64,000 nt of DNA. Origin: Riptortus pedestris (taxonomy: Eukaryota; Arthropoda; Insecta; Hemiptera; Alydidae). This document shows, one piece after another, positions 33,241-46,550 of this stretch (its first letter is position 1; the number at the start of each line of letters is the position of its first letter). The notes under the pieces are model-generated. The model did not search any database and was not told the origin of the DNA. It saw only the letters and a program-made list of their open reading frames with translations. The position numbers and the translations under genes were made by a program. The DNA lies in contig CM032233.1 in the NCBI GenBank assembly GCA_019009955.1, positions 90,943,501-91,007,500 on the forward strand, written 5' to 3'.

Positions 33241-33295
<55 letters not shown>
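33241..33295. repeat. (TG)n microsatellite
   Basis: A 55-bp TG run between an AT-rich spacer and a minus-strand family A head at 33302. Confidence 0.95.
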
Positions 33296-33298
<3 letters not shown>

Positions 33299-33301
33299 TA
33301 T

Positions 33302-33377
33302 GAAGAGGCCTCATTTTCGTCATCTAATTGGTAGGATTGATTTCTCATTTGCCGATTTCCTGCAAGGGAAATCTGCA
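33302..33377 (-). repeat. Family A head
   Basis: GAGGCCTCATTTTCGTCATC, GGTAGGATTG and ATTTCCTGCAAGGGAAATCT mark a shortened minus-strand head beside a TG tract, the expected head-microsatellite order for a copy whose body is missing. Confidence 0.65.
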
Positions 33378-33379
33378 AT

Positions 33380-34215
33380 CAAAATAGAACATGGGGCAAG
33401 GGCATTACTCTAGTAATAGTGAAAGTAGAACTCATTATGAATAAAGTATGAGTGTATGCGGCACATTGTTCAGTCTAAATATCGTCACGGCCATTACCTA
33501 AATAGTTAATTTAAAATAATTGAAATCGGCTAAAAATAGTAGAGGGATATTTGTGTTTTGTTCACATTCATTAGAGCGTTGAAAGTGAGGCAGAATCCGT
33601 CGCCGTGGGCTAAAATTCCAGTCATAGAGGCAGAAGATATTTAGACAAAAGAATGGAGCATCCATCCTATTCCAGCCTTGCTCCCCTCCCCAGCATTAAC
33701 TTCACTTCCATTTCCCCCTTCCCACACAAAGTTTTTATTAAATTTTTTTCTCTCTCTCCCAACTTGTCTATTGGGGCCAGAGCGCTTTTCTTATCTAGTT
33801 TACTGTAAGGGTACCTTTTCTTCTTCCGAAAAAATAACTCTCGGGAAATCTAGTCAGACTCGATGCTCAAAATAAATGTATATTCTTCATTGACTACCAA
33901 AAATCCAATTAATTCCTGAATTCAGTCGTTTATTATTTGTTAATAATTACAGTTGAAATGAAATGTTTTTATTTCCATTAAATGTTGTCATAACATATAG
34001 GATAGGTCAAATAGTATTTTTGTTTTGTTTTTCTATAAACAATTTTCTAATATTATTTCAATCAGATTGTAAAAATACATAGTACAAAATTCATCAAATT
34101 AAGTAATTATATACAATAAATTAGTTTTATTAACAAATGTAATACAACTCTAAATATGTACAATTTTTGTACAACTCTGAAAGATAAATTTTCTTTATTT
34201 GTTGACATGGAAAGT
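33380..34215. other. No recognised feature
   Basis: Mixed sequence, with a GC-richer patch at 33560-33860 and AT-rich sequence from 33880. No gene is supported. Confidence 0.4.
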
Positions 34216-34217
34216 TA

Positions 34218-34690
34218 TTAAAGGATGACAAGTTTTATAAATGATGAGAAGCTTGTCTCACTCACCTTATAGAGACAATGTGTTTGATCACAAATTATTT
34301 TAGACCGATATTTATGAAAAATATTTAGTAGTTTTGTTAAATAATTGAAAATCTTTTGAAAGTATTCTTCTTGTATATAAAAGCTCCCGTCATACATGAA
34401 GTTCTTCAATTTATTTTTAAAAATAGAGTATTTTTTAATAGATTTGATATATTCGAAGAGAGCGTTAAAGATTTTTTATCCTGAAAATGATACGCATTTC
34501 TGGAAATATTTATGTTTGTGGTTGGGGGCTTCAAGCATATTCTTGAATCTTGTTTTATGAGCATGTGTAAAACAACAAGTTCATGGTTTGTTTCACACTT
34601 TTTTTTTTTTTTTAATTTCACCTCTGCCCCCGCTGTACCTTTGGGTAAACTATATTGGAATAAACTAGTCACAATGTGGGTCAAAACGCA
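34218..34690 (-). pseudogene. Possible LINE reverse transcriptase C-terminal remnant
   Basis: Minus-strand translation across two frames gives NHELVV near 34590, then NAYHFQDKKS, then FKNKLKNFMYDGSFYIQEEY near 34400. The order of a NHxxR-like start, a xxYHF segment and a KxKLKxFxxxxxFYxxxEY end is like the last part of many insect LINE reverse transcriptases. The remnant is frameshifted. This rests on motif order only. Confidence 0.35.
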
Positions 34691-35062
34691 TAATTCCGGT
34701 TAAATATGAAAATTTGGGTGCCTTCCTTTATTTTGTACAAGGGAGTAAAAAAATTCATCCCAAAGATTATTCTATTTTAAAGTATAATTACAATGCTTAT
34801 TTAATACTTAATTTTTAAGTGGATATTTAGAACGCCAGAAGTGAGATCTTTTCGCCAGAGCCGCCTATTTTCTTGATGTCAGTACTTGATCATGTAGTTT
34901 CGCGTGACATCTGCACGCATCTTACCTTCGCTACCGGAAATCGCTAGGTTTATAATTTTGGAATTTCATAATTCGGATTGTTATGACTCCTCTTTCAAAA
35001 CGCTGCAAAAGTCTACGTCCGTATTAGAGATAAAAATAATTTGTAAAGGAGTTTTTTTTTTT

Positions 35063-35669
35063 ACCAAATTTCCCTTAAGGGGGAAACCAGCTGAGGCCGT
35101 AACAATGACGCGATTTTCGAAAAAATGTCGAAAATGAGGTCCGTTCAAAATTGTGTATATATATAGTTATATATTTGTCTATTAACGCTCACGCGGTTGC
35201 AATTTTTTTAATCGTTACCATACTCGATATTCAAACGTTTTATTTAAAACTAAAGATCTAGTTAGTTAATGGCTGAAATCCAACGAGTGGGAGGGGGGGG
35301 GGTTTAAATGGGGGATTTCTAAAATTCTCAATAACTCCGTTATTATGCATCGGATCGAAAAATTGTATAGAACCAATCTTATTGAAAATGTAATGTTCTA
35401 TAAGCGTTGATATGTACGTTTTTTCACTATCTTGATTAATTACAGAGATATTTAAATTTTTTAGTTTTTGTTCGTCACCAACCCCCCCCCCCCCCCTCCT
35501 ACTCATGTCATATTAACAATAAGCTTTTATATATCATGAAGAACTTTATTTGAAGCGTAAATACCACTTATTGTTTTTATTGAACTTTTACGTTCTGAGA
35601 TAAATGTAACTATGTGGCGCACTTAGGAAATCTGCTTAGTTAACGCAGCCACTGTGTGACGGACCTTCT
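35063..35669 (+). repeat. Family A complete copy, short subtype
   Basis: Head with an extended palindrome (AATTTCCCTTAAGGGGGAAA), a short TA slot near 35155, body, C run at 35482-35496, short module (ACTTTTACGTTCTGAGATAA) and 3' end (GGAAATCTGCTTAGTTAACG, then ACTGTGTGACGGACC). The head lacks its middle segment. Confidence 0.85.
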
Positions 35670-35919
35670 ATTTATCATGAATAGATGTATAGATTTTGTT
35701 CTACCACATTTTCGGATCCGGAGATATCGTATATGACTTTCAAGGGAAACAATTTTAAATATAGTTCAACCAAACATTTCGTTCATTTAATTTAAGAAGG
35801 AGTGCGAAAAACTCAAGTGGTGTTCTCATCTGATTTTTCTTCTTTTCTTTTGGTGGTGCTTCAAAATTTTGTAGTTCTTGAGACCTTTATCGTTGTTTCC
35901 TTAAAAAACCTCCATCGCA

Positions 35920-36154
35920 TTTATTATAATTATTATTATTTATTAACGTCCACTTTTTGCAACTTAGGCTAATTAAGACGGTTATCTACAGGTTACCTCC
36001 CTTTTCTAGCCAGGGTGGGATTTTTGGATGTTATTTAATGAATTTCGTCACTAAATAATTTCCTTTGCCCAGGCGAGAATCAAACTCGTCACTCTAGGTT
36101 TACCATGTGAGATAAAGGTTAACGCTTTAACTCCCATGGCTAACCTGAGCCCCT
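35920..36154 (-). mobile_element. tRNA-derived SINE, complete
   Basis: TCCATCGCA occurs directly on both sides (35911-35919 and 36155-36163) as a 9-bp target duplication. On the minus strand the 5' end folds like a tRNA: GCTCAGG (36150 downward) pairs with CCTGGGC as a 7-bp acceptor-like stem, TAGCCATGGGAGTTAAAGCG resembles RNA polymerase III box A, and GAGTTTGATTCTC is box B within a CGAG/CTCG arm. A 140-bp unique part and a (TAA)-rich 3' tail follow. It needs a LINE partner for movement; the AATAATAAT tail resembles that of the R2-like ends in this window. Confidence 0.85.
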
Positions 36155-36164
36155 TCCATCGCAG

Positions 36165-38335
36165 TTGATTTTAATAATAGGCAGAGAATAATTTTTTCTT
36201 TCTGTAACCCAAAAAGCAAGTTTTCTAAATGATTGTTTTTGTAAGGGTAAAGACAAGGGATTGTTTTGATTATGAAGAATTAGATCATGAAGGGGAAGCA
36301 GTTTTTGCACACGCGGGCGCATGTTTTCCTGAGTGGTACAAAATGATTTTTTCACTCAAAATCTGAGAACAAACTGACTGTTAGGGTCATTCCAAATATC
36401 AGCCTCAAATGCACGAGCAAGGGACCGAGGGAACTCTTTTAGGCGACATGTAACACGAAGTCTGCGATCAAATTTCCAAATAAGTATTATTGTTTACTGC
36501 AAGTTATATCCTTCTTAAATAGACATTATTTTCCTAAACTGTCACGAATATTTTTTACCCTCTTGAAGGTTTCAAGTTGACAATTCCTACAGCTACAAGA
36601 AAAATGTTGCCTTTTATTCCGATTTATACAATATTGGCATTTATATAAAATGGCCATTACATTTAATGAAGACTAAAATTACATGACTTAAGAGCTTTTT
36701 TCTTTTTCCAGGTAAGAATTAAAGGATAAACAAATTGGGTCTGCTCCGATAATGTTCAGTGAGTTGCTCTTGAAAATTATAGACTTTATTATAATATTTT
36801 ATCTAACTTTATGGTGAAATTGAGATATTTATTTCTTAGACACAAGGTATTTTTGTTAAAATGGTATTTTAGGGCAGTGAATTGTTCAATGATTAAAAGT
36901 GAAGTCAGTGATAAATTTACATTTAGCCTGACTGATCATTTAATTCATTCGTTTTAAGTCATTTTCATTCATAATTTCATTAGAGCACTGATTGCGAAAC
37001 TGAATTGTTTAATTAAATAAATTCATAGAATATGGTATGCCTTTTGTAATCAGAATTCGCCAATAGTTTGTGCCCCGTAGATAACGCTTTGCCTGCAATT
37101 GCTATCCTCATATCTTATTTATGTTAAATTTTGTGCACTGAAACAAAGACTGAAAAATTGTTTTGTTTTGTAAAAGCTTATACTATGTTGATAATTAATT
37201 GTTTTCTTGTTTAGTTTTTATTAAGTAGCCTCAGTTTCAGGTTTGAATTTTATACAGAGAACTGAAACTACCATTTTTTTGACGTAGACAAAAATGAATG
37301 CCAAAACTGACATGACAGTCATTTGTTTTATTGTATTTCGAAAAATTATTTTCCTATTATTTTAATTTCTTAATAAAATAAAGGAATTATTAAGAATGGC
37401 AATAACAATGTATGATATAATGAAATAATTCATCATAAATGAAAAATGGTTATTTTGATTAGTAGAGATTGTAGTATGCTGGTATTCAAAACTACAGTTA
37501 CCATTTTAACAAAAATGTACTATGTAAAATACACATTAAATAAATATTTACGTCATTTTATTCAAATTATTTCTGTTTTCATTTTGTCAGGAAATGCCCC
37601 ACTATTTGTTGCATTGTCATGACCGTTTAAGAATTTAGGATGAGACTGGATGCCGTTTTGTTAAGTCTATTACATCATTGATCTTTATTTGATTGAGTTT
37701 GTTGGACAGTTTTATTTTATTTGGTATTCAATTTTTTAGCATGTGTTTGTTATTATTTTTCCTTTACATTTTAGTATTGCTGGACATAGCAATTTTCTAG
37801 TATCTATGTTTTCTTACATATTCATTTTTTGTGATCTCATTATTTAGTATAATTCCTAAAAATTGTGTTTATTCCGTTGAATGATTACATCCTTGTGAAT
37901 GATGAAATGCATACCCTTACATAATATTTCTGGACTTCATAATTGTAAACCTCGTTTTCTTTCTCTTTCTCTAAATATATAAAATTTAGTGTTACATTTA
38001 GAGCTGTTACATTTCTTAATCCAACAATTACAGCACTGTTTCAGTATATTGATATACAAAGGACAATAAACATATACTTTACCAACCTCCCTGTAGTGTT
38101 TGCTCTTATTTTTATATTTATCCAATATTTTCAATCAAAAAGGATATTTATTCACTTAATAATTTTAACTAATCTATTTTGTCTTAATTTTATTTATTTT
38201 TTTAGTAGCCTATTTACCAGACTAGATTTTTAATTAAATGTTTTAAATCTGTTGATGACATGTTTTTCAATCAGTAAATTTTTAAGACGGCGAAATAAGG
38301 GTGTGCAAATTTGCTTCCACGGTTTCCCTCTATTT
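36165..38335. other. Low-repeat AT-rich region
   Basis: The longest stretch free of family A and of recognisable transposon pieces. Frames are short. If any host regulatory or intronic sequence lies in the window, this is a reasonable place, but nothing positive marks it. Confidence 0.45.
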
Positions 38336-38339
38336 TATT

Positions 38340-38661
38340 ATTATAAGGGAGGTTCTTCTATGAAATCTGGAGGAAAATCAACATTAGGCGAAAATCTAAC
38401 CTATATGAAGCATCTTTACATTTTCCGTGAAATATATTATCTGCCTAAATCAAAACGTGCTCCTTGCTGTGCTTCTTTTATTAATTCTATTAGCAGGTAT
38501 AATATTATATTATATTCTTGGAGCCGCTAGTGTAAACTTACACATGTATACTTTAAAATCAATAGCTGATTGTTGGAGTTTTCGTAATTTTTCGATATAA
38601 GATTTTCGAATATTCACATTATTTAATACAGCAATTTCAATAATATCGACAATTATTTGAT
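38340..38661 (-). pseudogene. R2-like LINE 3' end, second copy
   Basis: Minus-strand translation from 38661 begins DQIIVDIIEIAV and continues with NIRKSYIEKLRKLQQSAI, matching the C-terminal endonuclease part at 29790-29890, before decaying into stops. The last 100 bp (38340-38440) match the 3' region at 30090-30190. It is truncated at its 5' end. Confidence 0.65.
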
Positions 38662-38765
38662 CTTCTCATTAATGAAAATTCCCGGTGCACAGAATCTGTG
38701 GCATCATTCAACCGTTTCTTTCACAGACGTAGATGAAAAAAATGAGGTTTTTTTTAAAAAAAAGT

Positions 38766-38797
38766 AGCTGATTCCTCTTGGGGGAAATCTTCTGAGA
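38766..38797 (-). repeat. Family A head remnant
   Basis: AGCTGATTCCTCTTGGGGGA and AATCTTCTGAG are an eroded palindrome head on the minus strand. Confidence 0.45.
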
Positions 38798-39208
38798 AAT
38801 GTATATAATTGATTGTTATCGGTCTGGCAAACGAGATGTCTCTTTCATTCGCTTATTTTCTTCTAAATAACTCATTTCACACCACTGTGGAATATATCCC
38901 AAGCTTACCAAGTTTTAACGGAAAAGGTTGCTTTAATAAAAGCCAATTTTTTCAGTCAGATAAAAGAATGATGAGAACTTTTAATTCACTTTTTGTTATA
39001 CTTACTGACTTTTCCGGTTTTTTATTAGACACGTGTTTTCTATTATATGGAGTGTTGAGCTTTTTCTTTTCTAGGCAAAAGGAATGAAGTATATCAGTTT
39101 TATTTTCGCTACTATTTATACTTTGTCATTTCTTTTTCTCTTCATTTATAATAATTTTGTTTTTCGTGTTTTAGGGATTAAGTTAGCTTGAACTACCATT
39201 TTATTATA

Positions 39209-39323
39209 TGATTTCCCTTAAGGGAAATCAGCTATTGAGGTCGTACTCATGCCGCGATTTTCGAAATTTTTCTTCAAATTTCCATCGATCCTAACCAGGA
39301 GATAACAAAAATGAGGTCCGTTC

Positions 39324-39413
<90 letters not shown>

Positions 39414-39896
39414 TACCGCTATGGGCGTCTCAATTTTTAACTTATCGTTACTAAACTTGACATGTAATCGTTTTATACAAAAAGAAAGATCAAGTTCGTT
39501 AACGGCTGAAATCGGACCAGGGAGAAAGGGGGGTTTAGAGGAGGAGAATTTCGGAAATTCTTAATATCTCCGTTATTATGCGTCGGATCGAAAAAATGTA
39601 TAGAACCATTCTTATTCCAAATGTAATATTCTATAAATGTTGTTAAGTACATTTTTCTACTATGTATTTGATTATTAACTGAGATATTTGCATTTTTTAG
39701 TTTTCGGTTTTCAGTAAACCCCCACTCCTACTTATCTCATAGTAACAATATTCCATTATACTATGAAACACTTTATTTGAAGCTTAAATAGCTAATTTTG
39801 TTCTCATTGAACTTTTACCTTTTCAGATAAATGCAAAAACGTGACGCACGTGGGAAATCTGCTTAGTTAACGCATCCCCTGCGAGACGGACTTTCT
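39209..39896 (+). repeat. Family A complete copy, short subtype
   Basis: Head with the perfect palindrome (39210-39229), compound (TA)n(TG)n at 39329-39412 (about 84 bp), a body start with several substitutions, short module (AATGCAAAAACGTGACGCAC) and 3' end (GGGAAATCTGCTTAG, ACGCATCCCCTGCGAGACGG). Confidence 0.88.
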
Positions 39897-39899
39897 TAG

Positions 39900-40915
39900 T
39901 TCCATGATAGTTGGGTCTTATTTACAGATCTTATATCAAGTACGTTTTAAAATAGGGTTCTTTATGAGGGAGGAATATGGTATCATGTGTAGATTGGAGA
40001 TATTACACACTATTATGTATTGAGAAATGCTGCTCACTATGCAGCTGGTCGGGAATTAAAAGTAAGTTACTAGAATCATAACACATAGATGTCTCAGGGA
40101 TTTGTGCTACAGAATCACACGTTGGAAGTCAAAAGTTTACTAATGCTAAGACCCTAATGTTTATATAATGAAATTGTTAATGATTTCACAGTATATACAC
40201 TTAATTAAAATATTGTTAAGACTTAATGATAGAAGGATAGTAATTTATCGACATAAATACACGACGTTCCAATGGGTTCTAGCCAATTTTGTGATTAAGA
40301 ATTAAAGTTAATATCCTATAAAAGGGATTTGTTTATATTTTTATCCCAATCTTTATATATCAAGTCTATTGAATAAAATGAATACACGGTTCTTGTTATA
40401 ATGGGATTGCCTGGGAAAGATTGTGCTTGGACAAAGGGCAGGGAGAGCGAGAGTGAGTGAGAGAGGGCGGATGGAAAGGAGCTGAGGCAAAATGAGGTAT
40501 AGCAGGCTTGGAGGGAGGGAAAGCTTATATAGTGAGCTCAAACAGTAATCCTACGATTAACTTACGGCTCAAGCCTGCTATGTATCCTGTCCTTTATTCA
40601 CCCCTAACGCTTGTCATAATCCTCAAAACAACCATCAACTAATATATGGAATTCTGAGATTGGCTCAGCTTACCTGATTAATGGACCTAGAGGCTCTTTC
40701 CACTGTTCAGTCGAACAAAACAGATATAAAGGACAAGAAAATTCAACTTATCCACAAAAGAAGTATTTAGCTCTGTTACACCTATGACCCGCAGACTTTT
40801 TCTTTAATTGAAATCCTAATGGACTCTGGGCGGGTATATGATTGGCCGTTTGTTAATTGTTTCATTAGAATTACCATATTGGAGGGTAACAATTTATTCT
40901 CTCTACCTTCGTACA
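39900..40915. other. No recognised feature
   Basis: AT-rich sequence with a GA-rich patch at 40437-40475 and no transposon trace. Confidence 0.4.
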
Positions 40916-40920
40916 GACTC

Positions 40921-40922
40921 TC

Positions 40923-40964
<42 letters not shown>
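40921..40964. repeat. (CT)n microsatellite
   Basis: A run of CT dinucleotides in unrecognised sequence. Confidence 0.95.
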
Positions 40965-42300
<1,336 letters not shown>

Positions 42301-42700
42301 GCGAGAGAGAGGAGAGATAGAGAATGAAGAGGGATTGAGAGAGAGAGTGAAGGGGGAGAGAGAGGGAGAGAGAAAATGAGGCGAGCACCAGTGTAGAGGG
42401 AGGTGAATAGTGAAAATTTCGGGGTCAGGTCAGATGAACAAAGAGCTAGGAAGAGCGGAATCAGTGGGAGGCCTTTGTCAATTGTCGGCAGGGCTAGCCG
42501 ACGATCTGGACATGGTGGAACCCCAGGCCCTTCTCCCTAGCCCAACTCCAATCAACGGCACAAAACTTCACTTATCTCATATCTCCCCACAGACAAGTTT
42601 ATCATTATTCTTAACGCCATACACAGCGTCCAATAGGACAATTAAACTCAATGCCTCTAAGACCAGATAAAAATAATTGGTTGAAAATGGGGTATTTTGA
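42301..42700. other. GA-rich patch and unrecognised GC-richer segment
   Basis: GA-rich to 42378, then 300 bp of higher-GC sequence (AGGGCTAGCCGACGATCTGG) with an 86-codon plus frame at 42410-42670 lacking any domain that I can name. It lies inside the inverted duplication. Confidence 0.4.
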
Positions 42701-42702
42701 AG

Positions 42703-43725
42703 ATTTTTTTTAGGAGAAATCAGCTACTGAGGTTGTACTCATGATGGGATTTTCGAAAAATTATTTTCGAATTTCCATCAATTCTACCCAGAACGAGAAT
42801 GCGGCCCGTCCAAAATTTTATATATATCTGTAACGCTCTAGCGGCCGCAGTTTTTGTCTGATCGTTACCAATATCGATATTTAAACGTTTTAAATACGTT
42901 ATGTAAAATTAAAAATAAAGTTCGTTAACTGCTAAAATCGAATTATTGGAGGGAGGGGGTAGAGGGGGAGAATTTAAAAAAATCGAAATATCTCCGTTGT
43001 TATGCGTCGGATCGAAATTATTTATAGAATCTTATTGAAAATATAATGTTCTACAAATGTTCTGATATAAATATTTTCCCTATACGGAATATTAACCGAG
43101 ATATTTCTCTATTTAAGTTTTCGGCCATCAGTAAATCCCCCTCCTACTCATGTCATATTCCCTATAAGCTGTTATATCATGAACCATTTCATTCTAAGGT
43201 TAAATACCGAATAAGGTTTTTATTGAACTATTAATTTGTGAGACACATGCGAATACACCTTGTGATGACGTTATCAATTAAGATTTTTTGTTCTTTACTC
43301 GAGTGTGTTGGATCTGTGTCATTCTCGATATTTAGCCATTTCAGTCAACACTTTGAATCTTATTTGTTATTGGCTGAATTCGGACCAAGAATAGTGGTGG
43401 TTTAGAGAGGGGGTGGTGGGACGTTAGAAAATTCAAAATATATTCGTTATTATGGGTCGGATCATAATATGTAATAGAACCAATCTGGTTAAAATTATGA
43501 TTTTTTACAATTGTTGTTTTATGCATTTTTGGTAACTGATGTATTAAGCTAGTTATTTGTACTTTCTTGTTTTCTGCCTTCAGTAGCCCCCCCCCCTTCC
43601 TCCTTCTACGCATCGGTGTTTTTACATATAAATACTGAATACGTGGTGATGAGTTATTACATGTATTATACTAGCGCTTGGGAGTTCTGCTTAGTTTACG
43701 CAGCCCCTGCGCGACGGACTTTTTT
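42703..43725 (+). repeat. Family A complete copy, double-body subtype
   Basis: Head, tiny TA slot (42822-42831), first body (42836-43090), short module, a link (ATGACGTTATCAATTAAG), a second diverged body (43320-43620: GCTGAATTCGGACC, then TATGGGTCGGATCAT) and a perfect 3' end (TTCTGCTTAG, CGCAGCCCCTGCG, GACGGACTTTTTT). It shows that the second-body fragments elsewhere belong to a real subtype. Confidence 0.88.
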
Positions 43726-43729
43726 ATTT

Positions 43730-44275
43730 CGAACTTCATTTCATTCATTTACTGTGGTGCGTTCACAACCAGGTGATATTGCTCATGAGAATAAATACAA
43801 ATGCACAAAAAAAAATAAATAAATAAATTATAACTGTTAAATCAGAAAAACTGACAACGCGAAAAACTATAATTTCTAATGAAAGATTAACTGAGAACAC
43901 AAAACATATATCTTATAAAGTATCCACATAATTAAAAACAATGTTGGGTATATGTGTATAAATTATCAAACAGTTATATAAATACAAATATTAAAATAAT
44001 ACTGTTAAAATTTATATTAGGTAAAATTCTCTAAAACCTTACACACACGCACAAACGCTCGCATGCAAACACTCACACTCGCAGAATAAAATAAAACACA
44101 CTTATAGTGTCAGTTGTTTAAAATGGAGAAGCCGCACCCATGTTTTATAATTTTGATGTTTATGTATGTATTCATAAATGTATGTTACAATTTAAAATTG
44201 ATCTTCAATGACTGCAGCGTTTGGCATTGTAGGCCTTTAAGATCTTTAGCCACTCCGGAGCTGGGCTCGTGGATT
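43730..44275. other. No recognised feature
   Basis: AT-rich spacer with a short CA-rich patch at 44041-44090. Confidence 0.4.
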
Positions 44276-44277
44276 TT

Positions 44278-44404
44278 AGCAGATTTCCCTTAAGGGTAAT
44301 CAGCTATTGAGGTCGTACTCATGACGCGATTTTCGAAAAAATTCTCAAATGTCCATCGATCCGACCCAGGAGATAACACAAATGAGGACCGTTCAAAATT
44401 CTCA

Positions 44405-44476
<72 letters not shown>

Positions 44477-44968
44477 CTGTTAACGCTCTAGCGGTGACAA
44501 TTTTTGTTTGATCGTTACCAAACTCGGAATTTAATCGTTTTATGTAAAAAGGAAGATCAAGTTCGTTAATGGCTGAAATCGGACCAGTGGGAGGGGGGGG
44601 GGTTTAGAGGGGGGGATTTTTGAAAATTCAAAATATCTCCGTTATTATGCGTCGGATCGAAAAAATGTATAGAATCAATCTTATTGCAAATTAAATTTAC
44701 TATAAATATTGTTCAATACATATATTCTCTATCTTGAATATTAACCGAGATAATTGCATTTGTATTCTGTGTGTCGTCGGCAGGAGTCGGCTATGTTCGG
44801 AGATTTCTGCCGAGAGCTCTGGCGGCCGTTTCCATAACTATTCGTCCCTCTTGAATAGGTTTAGAGATACCTTACTACTACAGGTGTTATTGGGCAGATT
44901 TATCTACTGGAAAACGTCACGTGGGAAATCTGCTTAGTTTACGCAGCCCCTGCGTGACGGACTTTTTT
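44278..44968 (+). repeat. Family A complete copy, reference for the family
   Basis: Order seen: AGCAGATTTCCC and the near-perfect palindrome (44282-44301); AGCTATTGAGGTCGTACTCA; ATGACGCGATTTTCG; GGAGATAACACAAATGAGG; (CT)n(TA)n at 44403-44472; GTTAACGCTCTAGCGG; the body with TCGTTAATGGCTGAAATCGG, a G run, AAATATCTCCGTTATTATGC and AATATTAACCGAGATAATTG; a GC-richer module (CGGCAGGAGTCGGCTATG); GGGAAATCTGCTTAG; the 6-bp-stem hairpin ACGCAG-CCC-CTGCGT; GACGGAC and T6. The first 12 nt of the head and GGGAAATCTGCT near the end are inverted copies, 35 bp inside the 3' limit. No protein is encoded. The class is unknown. Confidence 0.9.
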
Positions 44969-44969
44969 A

Positions 44970-45470
44970 AGTAGTGTGTGATCAACTCGACGAACAACTC
45001 CCGTTAACCAAAGAGGACCGGGAAGTAATATAATAATATTCGGGGTAGGGAAGTGGTAATACCACCGACAGCCAGTTTGCTAGTCAATGGTATCTAGGAG
45101 AGTCAATGCCATTCGTAATACCGACGGACTGTCAGACTTATTTACTCACTATACTCCTGCCACTTCGTCATTCCACTAGCACTGCGACACCAGCGCGCCC
45201 TGGTAGTGAACAGTCAATTACTTCACCCATTCAAGTATTAACACGCTTGATTTTGCTGCAATCGTCAGATTATCTAAAGTCAGACGCTACACCACTGATG
45301 TAAGGGAGCCCCCTTTCCTCCGTTGTATTAATAATGAAATAATTTTTTTTTAAAGTTATTAAATTGTTCGCCTCCCGTAATGGGCGAAACTGAAACTAGT
45401 CAAAATGGGTCCATAGAAGATTAAAACGAATTATTACGCTGAAGTCTAAAAGCGAAATTTCTCGCAATAC
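44970..45470. other. No recognised feature
   Basis: Moderate-GC sequence with a 65-codon plus frame (45106-45303), rich in Ser/Thr and without a domain that I recognise. It is inside the inverted duplication. Confidence 0.35.
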
Positions 45471-45498
45471 TGCCCGAGAGAGAGAGAGAGAGAGAGAG

Positions 45499-45742
45499 CG
45501 ATAAAACAGTGTCTCACTGGACCTTAGATGCCTAAACTTCAAACAAATTCCTTTTAGTAAAGAAAGAAATAGTTCAAAAATCCAAATAAAAGAATATATA
45601 CATATAGTAAAAACGGGCAGAGTCTGTGAATATAATAAATAGTAAAGTTTTAATATAGAGATATTGACGAATAAATAAAATTTTCATTTCCTAGACCGGT
45701 AACCGTCAATTACGTACATTTATTTTTTAAAAGACTCCGAGA
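45499..45742 (-). repeat. Inverted duplication, right arm
   Basis: Reverse complement of 42051-42300, with a GA run (45475-45498) at the inner edge and the long GA array at the outer edge. Confidence 0.85.
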
Positions 45743-45767
45743 GTGAGAGGGTGTGTTAGTGAGTGAG

Positions 45768-46093
<326 letters not shown>

Positions 46094-46257
46094 TGAGAGG
46101 AGTGGGGATGTGGCCTGCATGTAGGAAGCCACAAAGCTGGCCCCCTCCTCCATCCGATTCATATCAGCGGGGCCCTTTGTTTTCGCTGCTTACCGCCAAT
46201 TTGGCCCCTCCCCTCCCCTTTGTTTGCCTCCCCCCCCCGTTCTCTCTCACCCCATTT

Positions 46258-46550
46258 TTCACTGTATCAATCCCGACCCGATTCGGGTCACTGTAAAACG
46301 GGTTCCATATACGGAGCCCTTGATCCTTCAAGTTTGCTCGAAGCCTCTAATTTGCTTTCCTTTTTCCTCTAATTGCCTTGGCTCCGACCCCTTTCTAATC
46401 TAAATTTCACTGTATCAATCGCGACCAAATAATGGCCACTGTAAAATGAGGTGGATATTTGAATCCCTTGATCCTTATTTTGGCTGCTTAACGATACTCA
46501 TTATCATCTCTCTGTTGTTCCTTAGTCTCATACCCCCATCCACCATTTTT
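46258..46550 (+). repeat. Tandem duplication, about 147-bp unit
   Basis: TTTCACTGTATCAATC recurs at 46257 and 46405, each followed by CACTGTAAAA and then CCCTTGATCCTT. A third, weaker relative may precede at about 46150. The surrounding 46100-46550 is C/T-rich. No coding trace was seen. Confidence 0.65.

Noticed and set aside
36140..36154. A functional tRNA gene on the minus strand near 36154
   Set aside because: The fold is incomplete, the sequence continues into a SINE body and tail, and it is bounded by a target duplication.
42410..42670. An 86-codon plus-strand frame as an exon
   Set aside because: No recognisable domain and no splice or conservation evidence; only its GC content is unusual, so I left it as unexplained sequence.
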